Assembly: GCF_017562075.2 (NCBI RefSeq)
Contig: NC_054081.1
Coordinates: 25,488,605-25,552,604 of the forward strand
DNA length: 64,000 bases
Direction: 5' to 3'
Source: Anopheles merus
Taxonomy: Eukaryota > Arthropoda > Insecta > Diptera > Culicidae
The notes under the pieces were generated by a model. The model was given only the letters and a program-made list of their open reading frames with translations. It made no database searches and was not told the DNA's origin. Made by a program: the position numbers and the translations under genes. Positions within the stretch are counted from its first letter, which is position 1. Every line of letters starts with the position of its first letter. Positions 34,201 through 45,240 of the stretch are shown piece by piece.

Positions 34201-37200
34201 CTTAACAAAGACCCTAACTTACGGAGCATTGTACATGCCCAAGTACGAGAATATCTTGAACGAGGCTACGCGCACAAAGCTACCCCAGAAGAACTTGAGG
34301 CAAACGCCTTTACCAGAATATGGTATTTGCCCATCAACGTGGTTGCACACCCGCGTAAGCCTGAGAAAAAGAGGTTGGTTTGGGATGCGGCTGCTCGTGT
34401 TGATGGAATTTCACTCAACTCTCAATTGCTTAAGGGACCAGATTTATTGGCCCTCTTGCCCGGAGTGCTTTGCAAATTCCGTCAGGGATGCATCGCATTC
34501 GGTGGAGACATTGAAAAAATGTTCCACCAAATAAGAATAAGAGAAAATGACAAACATGCACAGAGATTCTTGTTCCGTTTTGATGCCAATTCTGAACCTG
34601 ACGTTTATATCATGGACGTTGCCACCATGTTCCGCGCAATTTATTATGCAACGCAATGCGGAAGAGCATCGAAGCGCATGGCCTGCAGCAGCTGCTGCCA
34701 TAATGAAGAGTACATATATGGACGACTATTTAGACAGCTCTGATACAGTAGCAGAAGCATCAAGTCTAGCACTACAAGTACGCCATATTCATGCTAATGC
34801 AGGGTTCAACATGCGGAATTGGATGAGTAATCATCAAGAAGTACTGGAAGCGCTCGGTGAGAGTCACGACCGCCGCGAAATGAAAATTGAGTGTGACACC
34901 GAGCCAGAACACCGTGTCCTGGGTGAAAAATGGAAACCGAACGAAGATGTGTTTCTGTATTCCACTGAATGGAGAGAGGACTTGAAGCCATATGTGGAAA
35001 AAGGCCAAATACCAACTAAACGAATCGCTTTAAGCATTATTATGAGTTTATTTGACCCATTGGGCTTGCTAGCTCCATATCTGGTGCACGGAAGAATCCT
35101 GGTGCAAGATTTGTGGAGAGCTGGAATGAACTGGGACGACCCAATGGGCGATGCCGAATTTACCAAGTGGAAGCGTTGGATTGAACTAATTAGTAAAATT
35201 GGTAAACTCAAAATTCCGCGCCGCTACTTTGCTGGAGCTTCAATACCAATAGAGCAAAAACTACAGTTACACATATTCTGCGATGCGAGTGAGTCAGGAT
35301 ATGGTTGTGTGGCTTACTTTCGAGCGGAATTGGAAGACGGAATACATTGCACGTTAATAATGGCCAAAAGTAAAGTGGCCCCTTTGAAATGCCAATCCAT
35401 TCCACGTTTGGAACTGCAGGCAGCGCTGCTAGGAGCACGAATGATGAACTCCATTTGCGAAAACCATACGATCACATTTTCTAGAAAATTCATACATACC
35501 GATTCAGAGGTAGTCTTATCCTGGATCCGATCACAACATCGTAATTATAAACAATATGTTGCTTGCAGGGTCGGAGAGATACTGACGCTCACCGAACCAA
35601 AAGTATGGCGTCACGTACCAACAAAAGAAAATGTCGCTGATTGTTTAACAAAATGGAATAAGGACACTGAACCTGATAACAACGGCAGATGGTTCAAAGG
35701 TAGTGATTTTCTCTACCTTCCTGAAGATCAATGGCCAAAACAAAAAAATATTTATGAAACGAAGGAGGAGCTTAGAGCATACCTTTTGTTGCATCACATC
35801 GAGGTTCCTAGAAATGTAATAGATGTTTCCCGGTTTTCCAAATGGAGTGTGTTGCTGCGAACGGTTGCCATAGTATCTCGTTTCATTAACAATTGCCGTC
35901 GACGATTGAAACAACTTGCAATAGAAACAATCAGAGCAGGCCGGAATGTAACAAACAAAATAATTCGAAATGTAACGTCAGAACTCGTGCCTTGACGACA
36001 AGCTGAGTATGAAGTGGCAGAAAGGAACATTATACGATGGACTCAGAGCGAATGTTTTCCTGATGAAATTCGAACTTTACTTCACAATCGTGATGAACCA
36101 GCTTCCGAAAACTGGCAGTACATAGAGAGATGTAGCCCTCTTTACAAGTTAACTCCATTTGCCGACAAACATGGAGTGATTCGTGTCGAAGGGAGAACAG
36201 CAAACGCCTCATTTGCTACATTTGATGCAAGGTTTCCTATCATACTGCCGAAAAGTCATGACCTTACCAGACTTATCCTGCAAGAATACCATTGCAAATA
36301 CGGACATTCAAACAGCGAGACGGTAGTCAATGAGGTCCGACAGCGATCTTACGTCCCGAATCTTAGAACGATGGTGTCTAAAGCTGCTAGAGATTGCCAA
36401 CGATGTAAAATCGCAAAATGTCAACCACAGGCCCCAAGAATGGCACCTTTACCAGAACAACGATTGACTCCGCATGTTCGACCCTTCAGTCGAGTTGGAA
36501 TAGACTACCTGGGACCAATTGAGGTTAGCGTAGGGCGAACAAAAGCAAAGCGATATGTGGCAGTGTTCACATGTCTGGTCGTTCGAGCTATCCATCTGGA
36601 ACTAGTATACGACTTAAGTGCGAACGCCTGCATTATGGCTATACGCCGATTTGTCTGCCGCCGAGGCCCGCCTTTGGAAATATTTAGCGACAATGGGACA
36701 AATTTTGTTGGTGCTAGCAATGAACTGAAGAAACAACTTCGTGAAATCAATAATGACTGCGCGGAAACTTTTACAAACACGCGCACAGCCTGGCAGTTTA
36801 ACCCACCCGCAGCGCCACATATGGGGGGCGTATGGGAAAGGCTAGTTAGAAGCGTTAAAGAAGCACTAACTGTCCTGCAAGACGGACGCAAACTTACAGA
36901 TGAAATCCTCACCACGGTACTGGCGGAATCAGAAAATTTGATTAACTCACGACCGCTGACATATGTACCTCAAAGCACCTCTGATAATGAAGCTCTCACG
37001 CCAAATCACTTGCTCTTAGGAAGCTCTTCTGGAAGCCAAGATCAAGCGAAGACACCTACAGAGTTAGGAGATGCCTTAAGAAACAGCTATCACCGAACAC
37101 AGTTTCTGACGGACGAGTTTTGGAAGCGTTGGCAACAGGAATATTTTCCTACCCTTAATAGAAGAACAAAATGGTTCAACGAAAGTAAACCTGTGGCCGA

Positions 37201-37369
37201 GGGAGACTTAGTGTATGTTGCTGATGGTGAACGCAGAACTTGGATAAGAGGACGAATCCAGGAGGTCTTCAAAGGAAAAGACGGGAGGATTCGTAGTGCT
37301 ACTGTGCAGACAGCAAAGGGCAGCACACTCAAAAGACCAGTGCATAAGTTGGCAGTAATGGAGGCGTAG
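31228..37369 (+). pseudogene. BEL gag-pol polyprotein with stops and a frameshift
   Basis: The start MDTSGKSVRAP is followed by a charged coiled coil (residues about 20-60) and 11 tandem 21-residue repeats (31669-32361). Then come the BEL capsid-like domain (LPTFSGDPEEWPVF), zinc fingers (LCRKCLSNHSIEQC, CHKDDHH), protease (AFIDEGSSLTLVES), reverse transcriptase with YMDD (about 34718), RNase H (IFCDASESGYGC), integrase zinc finger (YHCKYGHSN, CQRCKIAKC) and DDE core (GIDYLGPI, SDNGTNF, GGVWERLVRS). Defects: stops at 31978-31980, 32041-32043 and 32362-32364, a frameshift within about 34600-34700 just before YMDD, and a stop at 35993-35995 before the integrase. All other reading is open. Confidence 0.92.
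31669..32361 (+). repeat. Eleven in-frame 63-bp tandem repeats in BEL gag
   Basis: The motif (G/C)xx(T)ACCCCGTCCAGGT occurs at 31708, 31771, 31834, 31897, 31960, 32023, 32086, 32149, 32212, 32275 and 32338, exactly 63 bp apart each time. The encoded 21-residue unit is close to GPVQVPDSQQQRSDVYPVQVQ. Outer units are diverged, inner ones nearly identical. Two of the three stops (CAA to TAA type) fall at the same codon of neighbouring units. Confidence 0.95.
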
Positions 37370-37422
37370 TGAAGCCTGCTGACCGCATAGGATTGGAACA
37401 GCAGGTTGCACGGGCTGGGGTA

Positions 37423-37798
37423 TGTTGGCACCACTGCCATTGTTCCAAAAATGTTTGACGGGCTCGGGAGTGTTGGCATCACTGCTCTCATATAGGATGG
37501 CAGGGACTGGGGCATGATGGCATCACTGCCGAGGCATTGAGAAGAAGAAACGTGCGCGGCGGCTGAAAGCGATGATTACCATCAGGTAACCCGAAAGAAG
37601 AGGGGAAAGCGCCAAAAAACTAACGCGTCATCGGGGAGTTGAATCAAAAAAGGGGGATAGGAAGCACGCCTTTTTTGAGCGCTTCGTTTTGGTGCGATAT
37701 ACTTGGTCTTGGACAATAAAATAAGTGAATTACCAATAAAGCAGCTGCAAAAACGTGCTTGTGTGAAAACCTTTTTTTTCTGTGATTCTACTCGAACA
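37423..37798 (+). repeat. BEL 3' LTR
   Basis: 376 bp, matching the 5' LTR except for one base near 37470 (GTGTTGGC here, GTGATGGC in the other). A G-rich tract (CGGGCTGGGGTA) immediately upstream may be the polypurine tract. Confidence 0.93.
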
Positions 37799-37803
37799 GC
37801 GGG

Positions 37804-38893
37804 TGTGTTTGTAGAAATATTAATAGGGTTAGAGGATATGTGTTTTTGTATGCCTATGGTAACGGTGTGATGCATGTTGCTTGGTGTTTGGAAAAAAATG
37901 CTTTAATGGGGATCTGGTTTGGTTTTATATGGTCATTATTTCTTGTAAAGCGACTCTTGTTGGGTTGTGTCGGGTAATTAGTAGTTTTACTTCATCAGAG
38001 TTACGGCTCATGCTCCTGATATTCCAGGACATGGCAAACAAAGGTGTATTGTTATTTAACGGAGGATGAGAATTTCTAGAATGAATGTTTGAAGTTGTTA
38101 AAAAAGAAGGTGTGGTGTATGTGGTCATTGTGGTTGAGAAGTTTTCTTCCTCTCTGACTTCCTCACCTTGATGAATGTGGCATTGTCGGGTGAGAGAAGG
38201 GGCTCTTCTCTCTCGGAGTTTAGGGGATTGGGAGAGGAAAGGATAGGGATGGAAGATGGGGGGGATTTTATGTGAAGGGGTTTTTTGGGTGGGGCGGGAG
38301 GTTTCTTCCCCTAAGGAAGAGGAACCCTTTGAGAGGGCTCGTTTTATAAGCTCCTTTGAAGAGGTCGCTTTGCTTCCGTTCAGAAGGGACGAGGAGCAAG
38401 AAGAGTCGGACTCTTCGGATTGGTTCATTGTTTCAACTTTATCAGTGGTTTTGTTTTGATTAGTAGTGTTAATAAATTTGGTTTGTTCGATTTGCATGTT
38501 TTTGATAGTTTGTGTTAGTAGATCAATTTTCTTATTTCGATTAGCATTTTCTTGTTTAAGTTGGGCAATAATTTCGTCTTTTGGGTCAGGGGTGGCAACA
38601 GGTGGAGTAAGTTTTTTTAAAAGTTCTTCATGTAGTTTTTTTAAGATTGGCTATTTCTTCGTCCCTATAATCGGGTTTAGTACAAGGAGCAAGTTAGTTT
38701 GTGGATTGGGGGATACAACTTGAGCGAGAGTGAACCTTTGTTGAACTGCGCTCTGTTTATGTAGTTGGGAATCTATGTATTTTCGTGCTTCAAAGAAAGA
38801 CACGTTGTAATCAATTTTATATTTAATGACTTCCTGTTCCTTGAGATCAAATGGGCAGGAATTGTCAAAAGAATTGTGGTTGCCTTTGCAATT
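37804..38893 (-). pseudogene. I-like element: end of ORF1 and start of endonuclease
   Basis: Minus strand from the right: CNCKGNHNSFDNSCPFDLKE, the last zinc-knuckle-like motif of an I-type ORF1, followed by YNVSFFEARKYIDSQL and a Ser/Thr-rich, coiled-coil-like tail (to about 38000). Then AMSWNIRSMSRNSDEVKLL with TRVALQEI, the endonuclease start, with the catalytic Glu in LQE. The part after LQEI is poorly conserved up to the BEL insertion. ORF1 is cut at 38894 by the 412-like element. Confidence 0.7.
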
Positions 38894-38897
38894 ACAC

Positions 38898-39680
38898 TGT
38901 AATGTGATCGAACGTACGCGGGGCCGTCGTGCACCGTTTTTGCGGGGAGTCAGTCTTTACTGACATGAGCTGAGGTGGAACGAACTATTCTAAGCGGACT
39001 GATTTGATCGTCCAGGCGATCATGGAAATCCGGAAGGAGTTTCCCTTACTGGAAATGTTGGAGTTTAGAAGCCTTACCTTGGGTAGGGGGACATAACTAA
39101 ACTCTTGAAATAAGTTGGTACACGAAGTTTTTAGGAAGCGTAACGTCCTATCTTGGCAGTCCGAACGAATCTGACTTGCCACGGTCGGAATTGGTTTTAT
39201 TTATACTCAATAAGTTTTGTACATTTGGTTTTGGAATGTGTTTTTGTCCTAATTAAAGGTTATTGATATGAGGTGCAATTTATACTTTATATTGGAGTGA
39301 GGTGTCTATGTTTTTACGAAGGTTCTGGAAAGTATAAACTGTTCTAGCTAAATAACGGGTGCGTTCGTCGATCTTTGCCTACACTGCGCTTTTAGCAATA
39401 AGTTGCTATGCGTTCTCTGATTGTCCACTTTACCGCAGTAACGCTTGAATTGCTTATGTTGCCCGTTTCGGTTGTTTTTGATAAGTGTGTCACGTCTGTT
39501 ATTTGTTTGAATGGACGGCCTGAACTCTTCCGGTTGCGGTGCTATGGTATGATCTGATTTGCTGAATGTGTTAAAATGAATGTGTTACAATGGTGTGGTT
39601 TGGCTTTCTAAAATGTGTTACAATGTGTCTATAGCTGATAGTGTGTATTATAATAAGTTCTGTATAGCAGATATGCTACA
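38898..39680 (-). repeat. 412-like 3' LTR
   Basis: 783 bp. It is the 3' LTR because the element is on the minus strand. It differs from the other LTR by about six substitutions and a 1-bp indel, roughly 1%. Confidence 0.92.
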
Positions 39681-39692
39681 CCTCCTCCCTTT
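39681..39692 (-). promoter_or_regulatory. Polypurine tract of the 412-like element
   Basis: On the minus strand AAAGGGAGGAGG directly precedes the 3' LTR start TGTAGC, the position and composition of a plus-strand primer. Confidence 0.8.
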
Positions 39693-39743
39693 AGGAGAAT
39701 AACGTAAATAATAAAATGATTGAAGTTATTCTTTTGATTTAAT

Positions 39744-42700
39744 TTACCTGTTTTTGTGTACTGTTGACGATTTGTTGGTGGTTTTGTGTATTATGGTGCA
39801 GTTGGGTTCTTGTATATTTGTCACTGTAAATGGTCCAATATAAACGGGATCCAATTTCTTCCTATTTTCATTTGTTAAGTAAACTATGTCGCCTATCTCA
39901 AGTTTTAAGGAGTTAGTATTTTTATTTAGTATATTTTGCCTATTTTCTTTAGAGTTCACAAGGTTTTTCTGTGCTATTTCGTGTGATTTCTGTAATTTAA
40001 ATTTCATTTCATTATAATATTGTTCAACATTATATACTGGCTCTATTTTGTTTTGGTAAATTTCTTGAGGTAGATTTGCTTTTCTGCCAAAAATTAATTC
40101 GTTAGGCGTATATCCTGTGTCTGTGTGTTCTGTGGTGTTATAAACAAATTCGTAAAATTTAATCCAGTCATCCCAGTCATCATGGTGCTCATTTACAAAG
40201 CTTCTAAGATATTCATTTAAACACCTGTGGTTTCTTTCTAGTGCTCCTATGGTTTGAGGATGGTATGCTGTACTGAACGTTTGTTTAATTTGTAAGATTT
40301 CTGTTATTTTGTTAAGGATTTCGTTATTGTATTCTAAGCCTTGATCTGATTTAAGCTCTATAAAAGTTCCAAATGTTAATATGAAATTTTCTACTAATGC
40401 TTTTGCAATAGTGTTTGCTTCTTTATTGTGAATAGGTATTATTACAACATATTTTGTCAAGTTACATTGAATAGTTATTGCGTACCTGTAGTTGTTATTG
40501 GTCTTTGTCAATGGTCCAACTGTGTCAATAGATATAACGTTAAATGGTTTGTTAGGCGTCGTTGTAATTACTGTCTGTTCTTTAGTGTATCTGTTTACCT
40601 TATTAACTAAGCATGCTTCACACTTATTGATAAAATTTTTGATATCATTGCGCATGTTTTTCCACGTGTAAGTATCTCTTATTTTCCTGTTAAGTCTGAA
40701 TTGGCCTACGTGTCCTCCCGAAGGGGTCATGTGATAATCATGGATTATTCTTAGCCGATCATGTTCTGTTTCTACCCACCTAGGTGGTGTAAACAGTATG
40801 AATTCATACTTGTCAATCACTCTGTTGGCGATTTCTTTAAGGGTTTGATGAGAGTACTGTGTAAATATTTGGTCGTGTAGAGACCAGGCTAGCTTTTTGT
40901 TTTTGTAGTTATTGGCGATTTTGCAAATGTTGAGAAGAGCAAGCTCTAAAGCTTGACTTCCATTTTTTTCTGCTTTCGCGTTAACTTTCCCTAGGACTTT
41001 CTTGTAAGTGCTATTGCACACTTCAAATGTTATATTGTTGTCGGAAATGCTTGTTCTTATTTTTAGAAGCTTCCTTGTTTTGGATGGTGTATCCGTTGTC
41101 CACATCGTTGGTTGATCAGACCTGGTATCGATGGGTTTATGAGGTGTTACTTTTTTAGCCTCTTTTTGTTTAACCATTGCTCTGGTATTAACCATGAGGA
41201 TTGTTGATTTAAGATTTTGTATATTGTTAGTTGTTGCTAACATTATGTTTATTGGTTTTTGAGCCTTAAGTTCATCTGAGGTAATGACTACTCTAGACAA
41301 CGCGTCCGCTGTTACGTTTGCTTTCCCTGCTAAGAACTGTACGTCAAAGTCAAATTCTTCTAGATCTAATCTCATACGAGTTAACTTAGATGTTGGATTT
41401 TTCATCCCAAATAGGTATGCTAATGGTCTGTGGTCTGTTTTTACAATGAATTTTCGACCATATATATATGGTTTAAAGTAATTGATTGCCCAATGGATCG
41501 CTGTCAGTTCTTTTTCTATTATTGGTTTGTTTTTCTCCCCTGGCGTGAAACTTTTGCTGGCAAATGCCACTGGTAAATCGTTTCCGTCAGTTATTTGAGA
41601 CAATACAGCGCCACATGCTGTATCCGATGCATCGGTTGTTATAATGAACTGTTTTGTAAAATCGGGATATTGTAGTATTGTTGGTGAGAGTAAACTTTGT
41701 TTAAGTTTTTCAAAAGCTTCCTGAAATTCTTTGGTCCAATCAAATTTTACGTCCTTTTTAATAAGGTTATTAATAGGTTTAGCTATTTTTGCAAAGTTTT
41801 GTACAAATTTTCTGTAATAATTACAAAATGCTACGAAGCGTCTGGCATCATTTGCATTTTTGGGTACAGGAAATTTTTCTATTATTTCGTATTTTGAGTC
41901 ATCCGGGTATATACCTTTGTCTGTTATTTTGTGACCTAGATAGGTTACTTCTGTTTTAAAGAAGCAGCATTTTTCTGGATTTAACTTAAGATTGCATTTT
42001 CTTAATTTGTTAAAGACCTTACTTAAGTTACTTATATGGTGTTGTGCGCTGCACCCTGTAACGATTATATCGTCGATGTAAACAAATGCTAGCTCAGGTG
42101 ATAATCCTGCCATAGCTATTGCCATCATACGTTGAAAACTATTTGGGCTTATATTTAAACCAAAAGGCATTCTCGTAAATTGATAATGACCTGTTGGTGT
42201 GGAAAATGCAGCGAATCTTCTTGATGCTGGTTCTAGCTCAATTTGGTGGAACCCTGACATTAAGTCAAGTGTGCTAAAATATTTTGCTCTACCTAACTGG
42301 TCCAATATTGTATCTATTCTAGGGAGAGGAAATTTATCCGGCAGGATTTTTTTATTTAGTTGTCTGAAGTCAACTACTAATCGCCACTTTTTACTTCCGT
42401 CAATCGATTTTTTCGGGACTAAGAGAATGGGCGAATTATAAGCTGAAACTGAATGTTCAATTATATCATTTTTCAGCATTTTGTCGACCTGTTGATTAAT
42501 TTCATCTGCTTGGGAATGGATTTGTTTGTAATTAGGTATGTATGATGGGATGTTGTCCATTAGTTCTATTGGTTGTTTGTAGAAATTATTTGTTGTGATA
42601 GGCTCATTTTCGAGACAAAATATATCTGAAAATTCAGCAATAAGGTTTGTTAAATTTCTTTTTGCTATTTCCGGTACTTGTTCTATATGAACTATATCTT

Positions 42701-43637
42701 GAATTATTCTAGTTATTTCTGGGGTATTGTGATTATTTGCCAAGAAAATTTCATAATTTTTTAAAGGTTCTATTTGTGGTCTGATTGTGCCTGTATTAAT
42801 AAAGGCTGTTGACTCAGTTGTGTTGATAAGCTTGATGTTTGGATCAGTTTTGCTAATTATTGTGTTACCGATAAACACTCCTGGTTTTATTTCTTTAGAA
42901 AAAATTACTGAATCTTCTGTTATTGGTTTTAAAGTGAGTTTGCGAATTACCTCACTTCTTGGTGGTATTTCAATAATTCCATTGATGCTGTCATCAACGG
43001 GGTGTTCAATGATATCATTTCCGTTACGGAACTGTAACATCCAAGTCGAAAAAAGGATGTCGCATTGGAATTTACTGATAAAGTCCATTCCTAATACTCC
43101 GTCTGCTTGAGTTGGTAGGTCTTTTATAATAAAAAATGTATGCTCGACATTTTTGTCACCAAAATGAATGGTTGCTTGAGTGTATCCCTTTGTTTTCATT
43201 GTATCTGTTGTGATACCTATGAGTGTGAGTTCCTTATTTTTCTTTAACTGGATTTGTTTCTTTAAACTTGAGGCTTTAAAAAGTGATACCTCAGCTCCGG
43301 AGTCAATGACCAATGTTGTGTTTTTCCCGTTAGCTATGTTCAATTTAACCTTTATGAAGTTGTTTGTTTTTATCCCTGTCATCAAAACTACTGTGGGTAT
43401 TGGTTTTGGTCGTCGTCTAAAAAACGATCCCTTTCCTCTTCTTCTTTCTTGTCGGGTGTGTTGGTTTGAATTTGTGTATGCATAACCCTGCTGTGTGCCG
43501 CTTTGAATGCATTTGCGTTTCTGTTTGTCCCGTTGGTCTGGGGCCATATCGGGGTTTCGCTTGTGTCGAACGATTTGCGTTCGGTGTAAAGTTTGTGGTG
43601 CGACTATTCTGTTCATGTGGCGGGTTTTTTCTTTCAT
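39744..43637 (-). CDS. Pol polyprotein of the 412-like element (protease, RT, RNase H, integrase)
   Basis: 1297 codons without a stop. Domains in order: protease VIDSGAEVSLF (about residue 105), reverse transcriptase with FRQLNKKILPDKFPLPRID and catalytic YIDDIIV, RNase H (TTDASDTACGAVLSQ, KTDHRPLAYLF, ADALSR), integrase zinc finger (GGHVGQFRLNRKIRD ... CEACLVNK) and core (VISIDTVGPL, KSDQGLEYNN, GALERNH, giving D, D, E), and a C-terminal DIVYLTNENRKKLDPVY. The first 70 or so codons overlap gag in another frame; the true product probably starts by frameshifting near 43420-43630. The length is close to that of 412 pol. Nothing is missing by eye. Confidence 0.92.
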   Translation of the reverse strand: MKEKTRHMNRIVAPQTLHRTQIVRHKRNPDMAPDQRDKQKRKCIQSGTQQGYAYTNSNQHTRQERRRGKGSFFRRRPKPIPTVVLMTGIKTNNFIKVKLNIANGKNTTLVIDSGAEVSLFKASSLKKQIQLKKNKELTLIGITTDTMKTKGYTQATIHFGDKNVEHTFFIIKDLPTQADGVLGMDFISKFQCDILFSTWMLQFRNGNDIIEHPVDDSINGIIEIPPRSEVIRKLTLKPITEDSVIFSKEIKPGVFIGNTIISKTDPNIKLINTTESTAFINTGTIRPQIEPLKNYEIFLANNHNTPEITRIIQDIVHIEQVPEIAKRNLTNLIAEFSDIFCLENEPITTNNFYKQPIELMDNIPSYIPNYKQIHSQADEINQQVDKMLKNDIIEHSVSAYNSPILLVPKKSIDGSKKWRLVVDFRQLNKKILPDKFPLPRIDTILDQLGRAKYFSTLDLMSGFHQIELEPASRRFAAFSTPTGHYQFTRMPFGLNISPNSFQRMMAIAMAGLSPELAFVYIDDIIVTGCSAQHHISNLSKVFNKLRKCNLKLNPEKCCFFKTEVTYLGHKITDKGIYPDDSKYEIIEKFPVPKNANDARRFVAFCNYYRKFVQNFAKIAKPINNLIKKDVKFDWTKEFQEAFEKLKQSLLSPTILQYPDFTKQFIITTDASDTACGAVLSQITDGNDLPVAFASKSFTPGEKNKPIIEKELTAIHWAINYFKPYIYGRKFIVKTDHRPLAYLFGMKNPTSKLTRMRLDLEEFDFDVQFLAGKANVTADALSRVVITSDELKAQKPINIMLATTNNIQNLKSTILMVNTRAMVKQKEAKKVTPHKPIDTRSDQPTMWTTDTPSKTRKLLKIRTSISDNNITFEVCNSTYKKVLGKVNAKAEKNGSQALELALLNICKIANNYKNKKLAWSLHDQIFTQYSHQTLKEIANRVIDKYEFILFTPPRWVETEHDRLRIIHDYHMTPSGGHVGQFRLNRKIRDTYTWKNMRNDIKNFINKCEACLVNKVNRYTKEQTVITTTPNKPFNVISIDTVGPLTKTNNNYRYAITIQCNLTKYVVIIPIHNKEANTIAKALVENFILTFGTFIELKSDQGLEYNNEILNKITEILQIKQTFSTAYHPQTIGALERNHRCLNEYLRSFVNEHHDDWDDWIKFYEFVYNTTEHTDTGYTPNELIFGRKANLPQEIYQNKIEPVYNVEQYYNEMKFKLQKSHEIAQKNLVNSKENRQNILNKNTNSLKLEIGDIVYLTNENRKKLDPVYIGPFTVTNIQEPNCTIIHKTTNKSSTVHKNR

Positions 43638-44559
43638 AACTTTTCACTGTATCCAGCATGTCAGTGATACTTGAAAACTCTTTTATGTCTAAAATTAGTT
43701 GGCTGTCTCTACTGATACCTGCTTCTTTTAGTTTTATTATGACGTTTTGCTGTGTTAGTGTCTTTGCTATGTCGGGTGTCATGTTTTCCTGAATATATGC
43801 TGTTTGCAGTAGATCAGCCAATTCGTTGAGGCTATTTGCAAAAGTGTTAAAATTTTCAAATTTACCTTTTCTTCTGTCGCATAATTGTTTGTAAATTTTG
43901 GCGACAGAGATGGTATTCGTATACCTTCCTTTGATGGTAACAATTATCTCATCGAAGGATTTAGGCAGTTCTTTAAACAATTCCCTAGGTTCTTTTCCTA
44001 GTTTTGTGAGTAGGAGGTTGATTGCTATAAGGGAATTTGATGAACTGATCATACTTTTTACTGTATTGACTGTATCGATGAATTTAGTCAATTCGGATGC
44101 TTTACCCTCAAACGGTTGCATGCCCGTGAGTACGGAGAACCCTACGCCATTAAGATCGAAAGCCATTTTAGATTTTTTATGGAGTTGTAGAAAGGCTGAT
44201 ATGGTCTGTGCTAAGAGTTTGAACGATAACTTATTGGTTGTCAATAATGTTAAGTTGGTATTTTTGTCTTCTAAGCTATTTGTTGAGCAATCAGATGTCT
44301 TGTTATGTGAGTCGTCGTTGGTTTTTGATGTGCTCATAGCAATGATATTATGAATTAGTGCGTTGGAAATTTTACTAAATTCTAATAGTTTGTTAAAGGT
44401 GTATTTGAATTTATTTTTTTCTATCTCTTTTTGAATCTCTTTAAATGTTTCCTCGGCTTGTATTCTCAGTTGTGTTTTCGTACAAGTCCTTTGATTGGGG
44501 TCCTGTATTTTTTTAAAGATATGTTTCAAAATTTCAATTCTATCGCTTATAGTAATCAT
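43417..44559 (-). CDS. Gag of the 412-like element
   Basis: 380 codons from ATG at 44559. The N-terminal third is Lys/Glu-rich and helical; the capsid-like part contains GMQPFEGKASELTKFIDTV and ELFKELPKSFDEIIVTIKG, typical of mdg1/412-type gag (DUF-like capsid of Ty3/gypsy). The C-terminus is basic (THPTRKKKRKG) and no CCHC zinc knuckle is visible. The gag stop lies 220 bp inside the pol open frame, and pol is in the +1 (equivalently -2) frame relative to gag, so translation would need a programmed shift. The protein would form the particle shell. Confidence 0.85.
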   Translation of the reverse strand: MITISDRIEILKHIFKKIQDPNQRTCTKTQLRIQAEETFKEIQKEIEKNKFKYTFNKLLEFSKISNALIHNIIAMSTSKTNDDSHNKTSDCSTNSLEDKNTNLTLLTTNKLSFKLLAQTISAFLQLHKKSKMAFDLNGVGFSVLTGMQPFEGKASELTKFIDTVNTVKSMISSSNSLIAINLLLTKLGKEPRELFKELPKSFDEIIVTIKGRYTNTISVAKIYKQLCDRRKGKFENFNTFANSLNELADLLQTAYIQENMTPDIAKTLTQQNVIIKLKEAGISRDSQLILDIKEFSSITDMLDTVKSYERKNPPHEQNSRTTNFTPNANRSTQAKPRYGPRPTGQTETQMHSKRHTAGLCIHKFKPTHPTRKKKRKGIVF

Positions 44560-45006
44560 TCCTGTTTTGAATTGTGTTCATGTAATCTTTTTATAGAACT
44601 CATTTCCTAGCTTGAAAACTTTGATTTGATTTGATTTGATTATGTTCTAAAGTTTCAATACCTTAATGAGATATGCTGCGTGCATTTTGTTGCTACTGAT
44701 GATGATGCTACGCTGAATCTATACCGGTGCTGGGTGTTTAATCGGTATTTGGTGCATACTCGATGTTTGATGTGAAGTTCTACGATGACGTCGTCGATCA
44801 GTCGTCGCTCGATGTCTTGTCGGGACACTTGTCTATTCTTGCCTGCCAATCCAGATTGGGCAGTGGGCTCGTCTTGTATTTTCGTCTTCCACGTTGGGAA
44901 AGGTTGTTTCATTCAATCGCTGCTTGTGAACCGTAGTTTCGCTATGCACTTTATTGTTCCATATCAATTGCTCCACGAATCGTATAGATTACCAAAATGA
45001 GTTACA

Positions 45007-45240
45007 TTATATAGGCAGTTGTATGTTATTGATTGCATCACGTTTTGCTAGAGTTTTCAATATTTTGAAAATGGTTTTAATTACTTTTTGCATGAGTATG
45101 ATAGCAAGAAGTATCAGCACAATGTTCAGTTTTAATTCATGGGTTTCATGCTGCTCTGAGTGAACATTTTGTGTTTGAATAATGGTAAGATCATTATCAC
45201 CATCAACATTAGCTTTAGGGTTTGATGCGTCGTTACCCAT
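45007..45240 (-). CDS. Small leader ORF of the 412-like element, one membrane segment
   Basis: 77 codons between the 5' LTR and gag. The first half is polar (MGNDASNPKANVDGDND, EQHETHELK); the second half holds a hydrophobic stretch LNIVLILLAIILMQKVI followed by a basic tail (KTIFKILKTLAKR). It could be a single-pass membrane peptide. I recognise no family. Its position upstream of gag on the same strand, and an open frame in an otherwise intact element, make translation plausible, but chance cannot be excluded. Confidence 0.35.
   Translation of the reverse strand: MGNDASNPKANVDGDNDLTIIQTQNVHSEQHETHELKLNIVLILLAIILMQKVIKTIFKILKTLAKRDAINNIQLPI

Larger units (their letters stand above)
30728..37798 (+). 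mobile_element. BEL/Pao LTR retrotransposon
   Basis: 7071 bp with 376-bp LTRs (TGTTGGCACC to CTCGAACA) that differ at one position, flanked by the 5-bp duplication GCGGG (30723-30727, 37799-37803). It has a single long gag-pol frame from 31228 to 37369 with BEL-type domains. Near-identical LTRs mean a very recent insertion, yet the reading frame has several defects. It interrupts the endonuclease of the I-like element. Confidence 0.93.

Noticed and set aside
40428..44353. Several plus-strand frames of 60-150 codons
   Set aside because: They are antisense to the intact gag and pol of the 412-like element.
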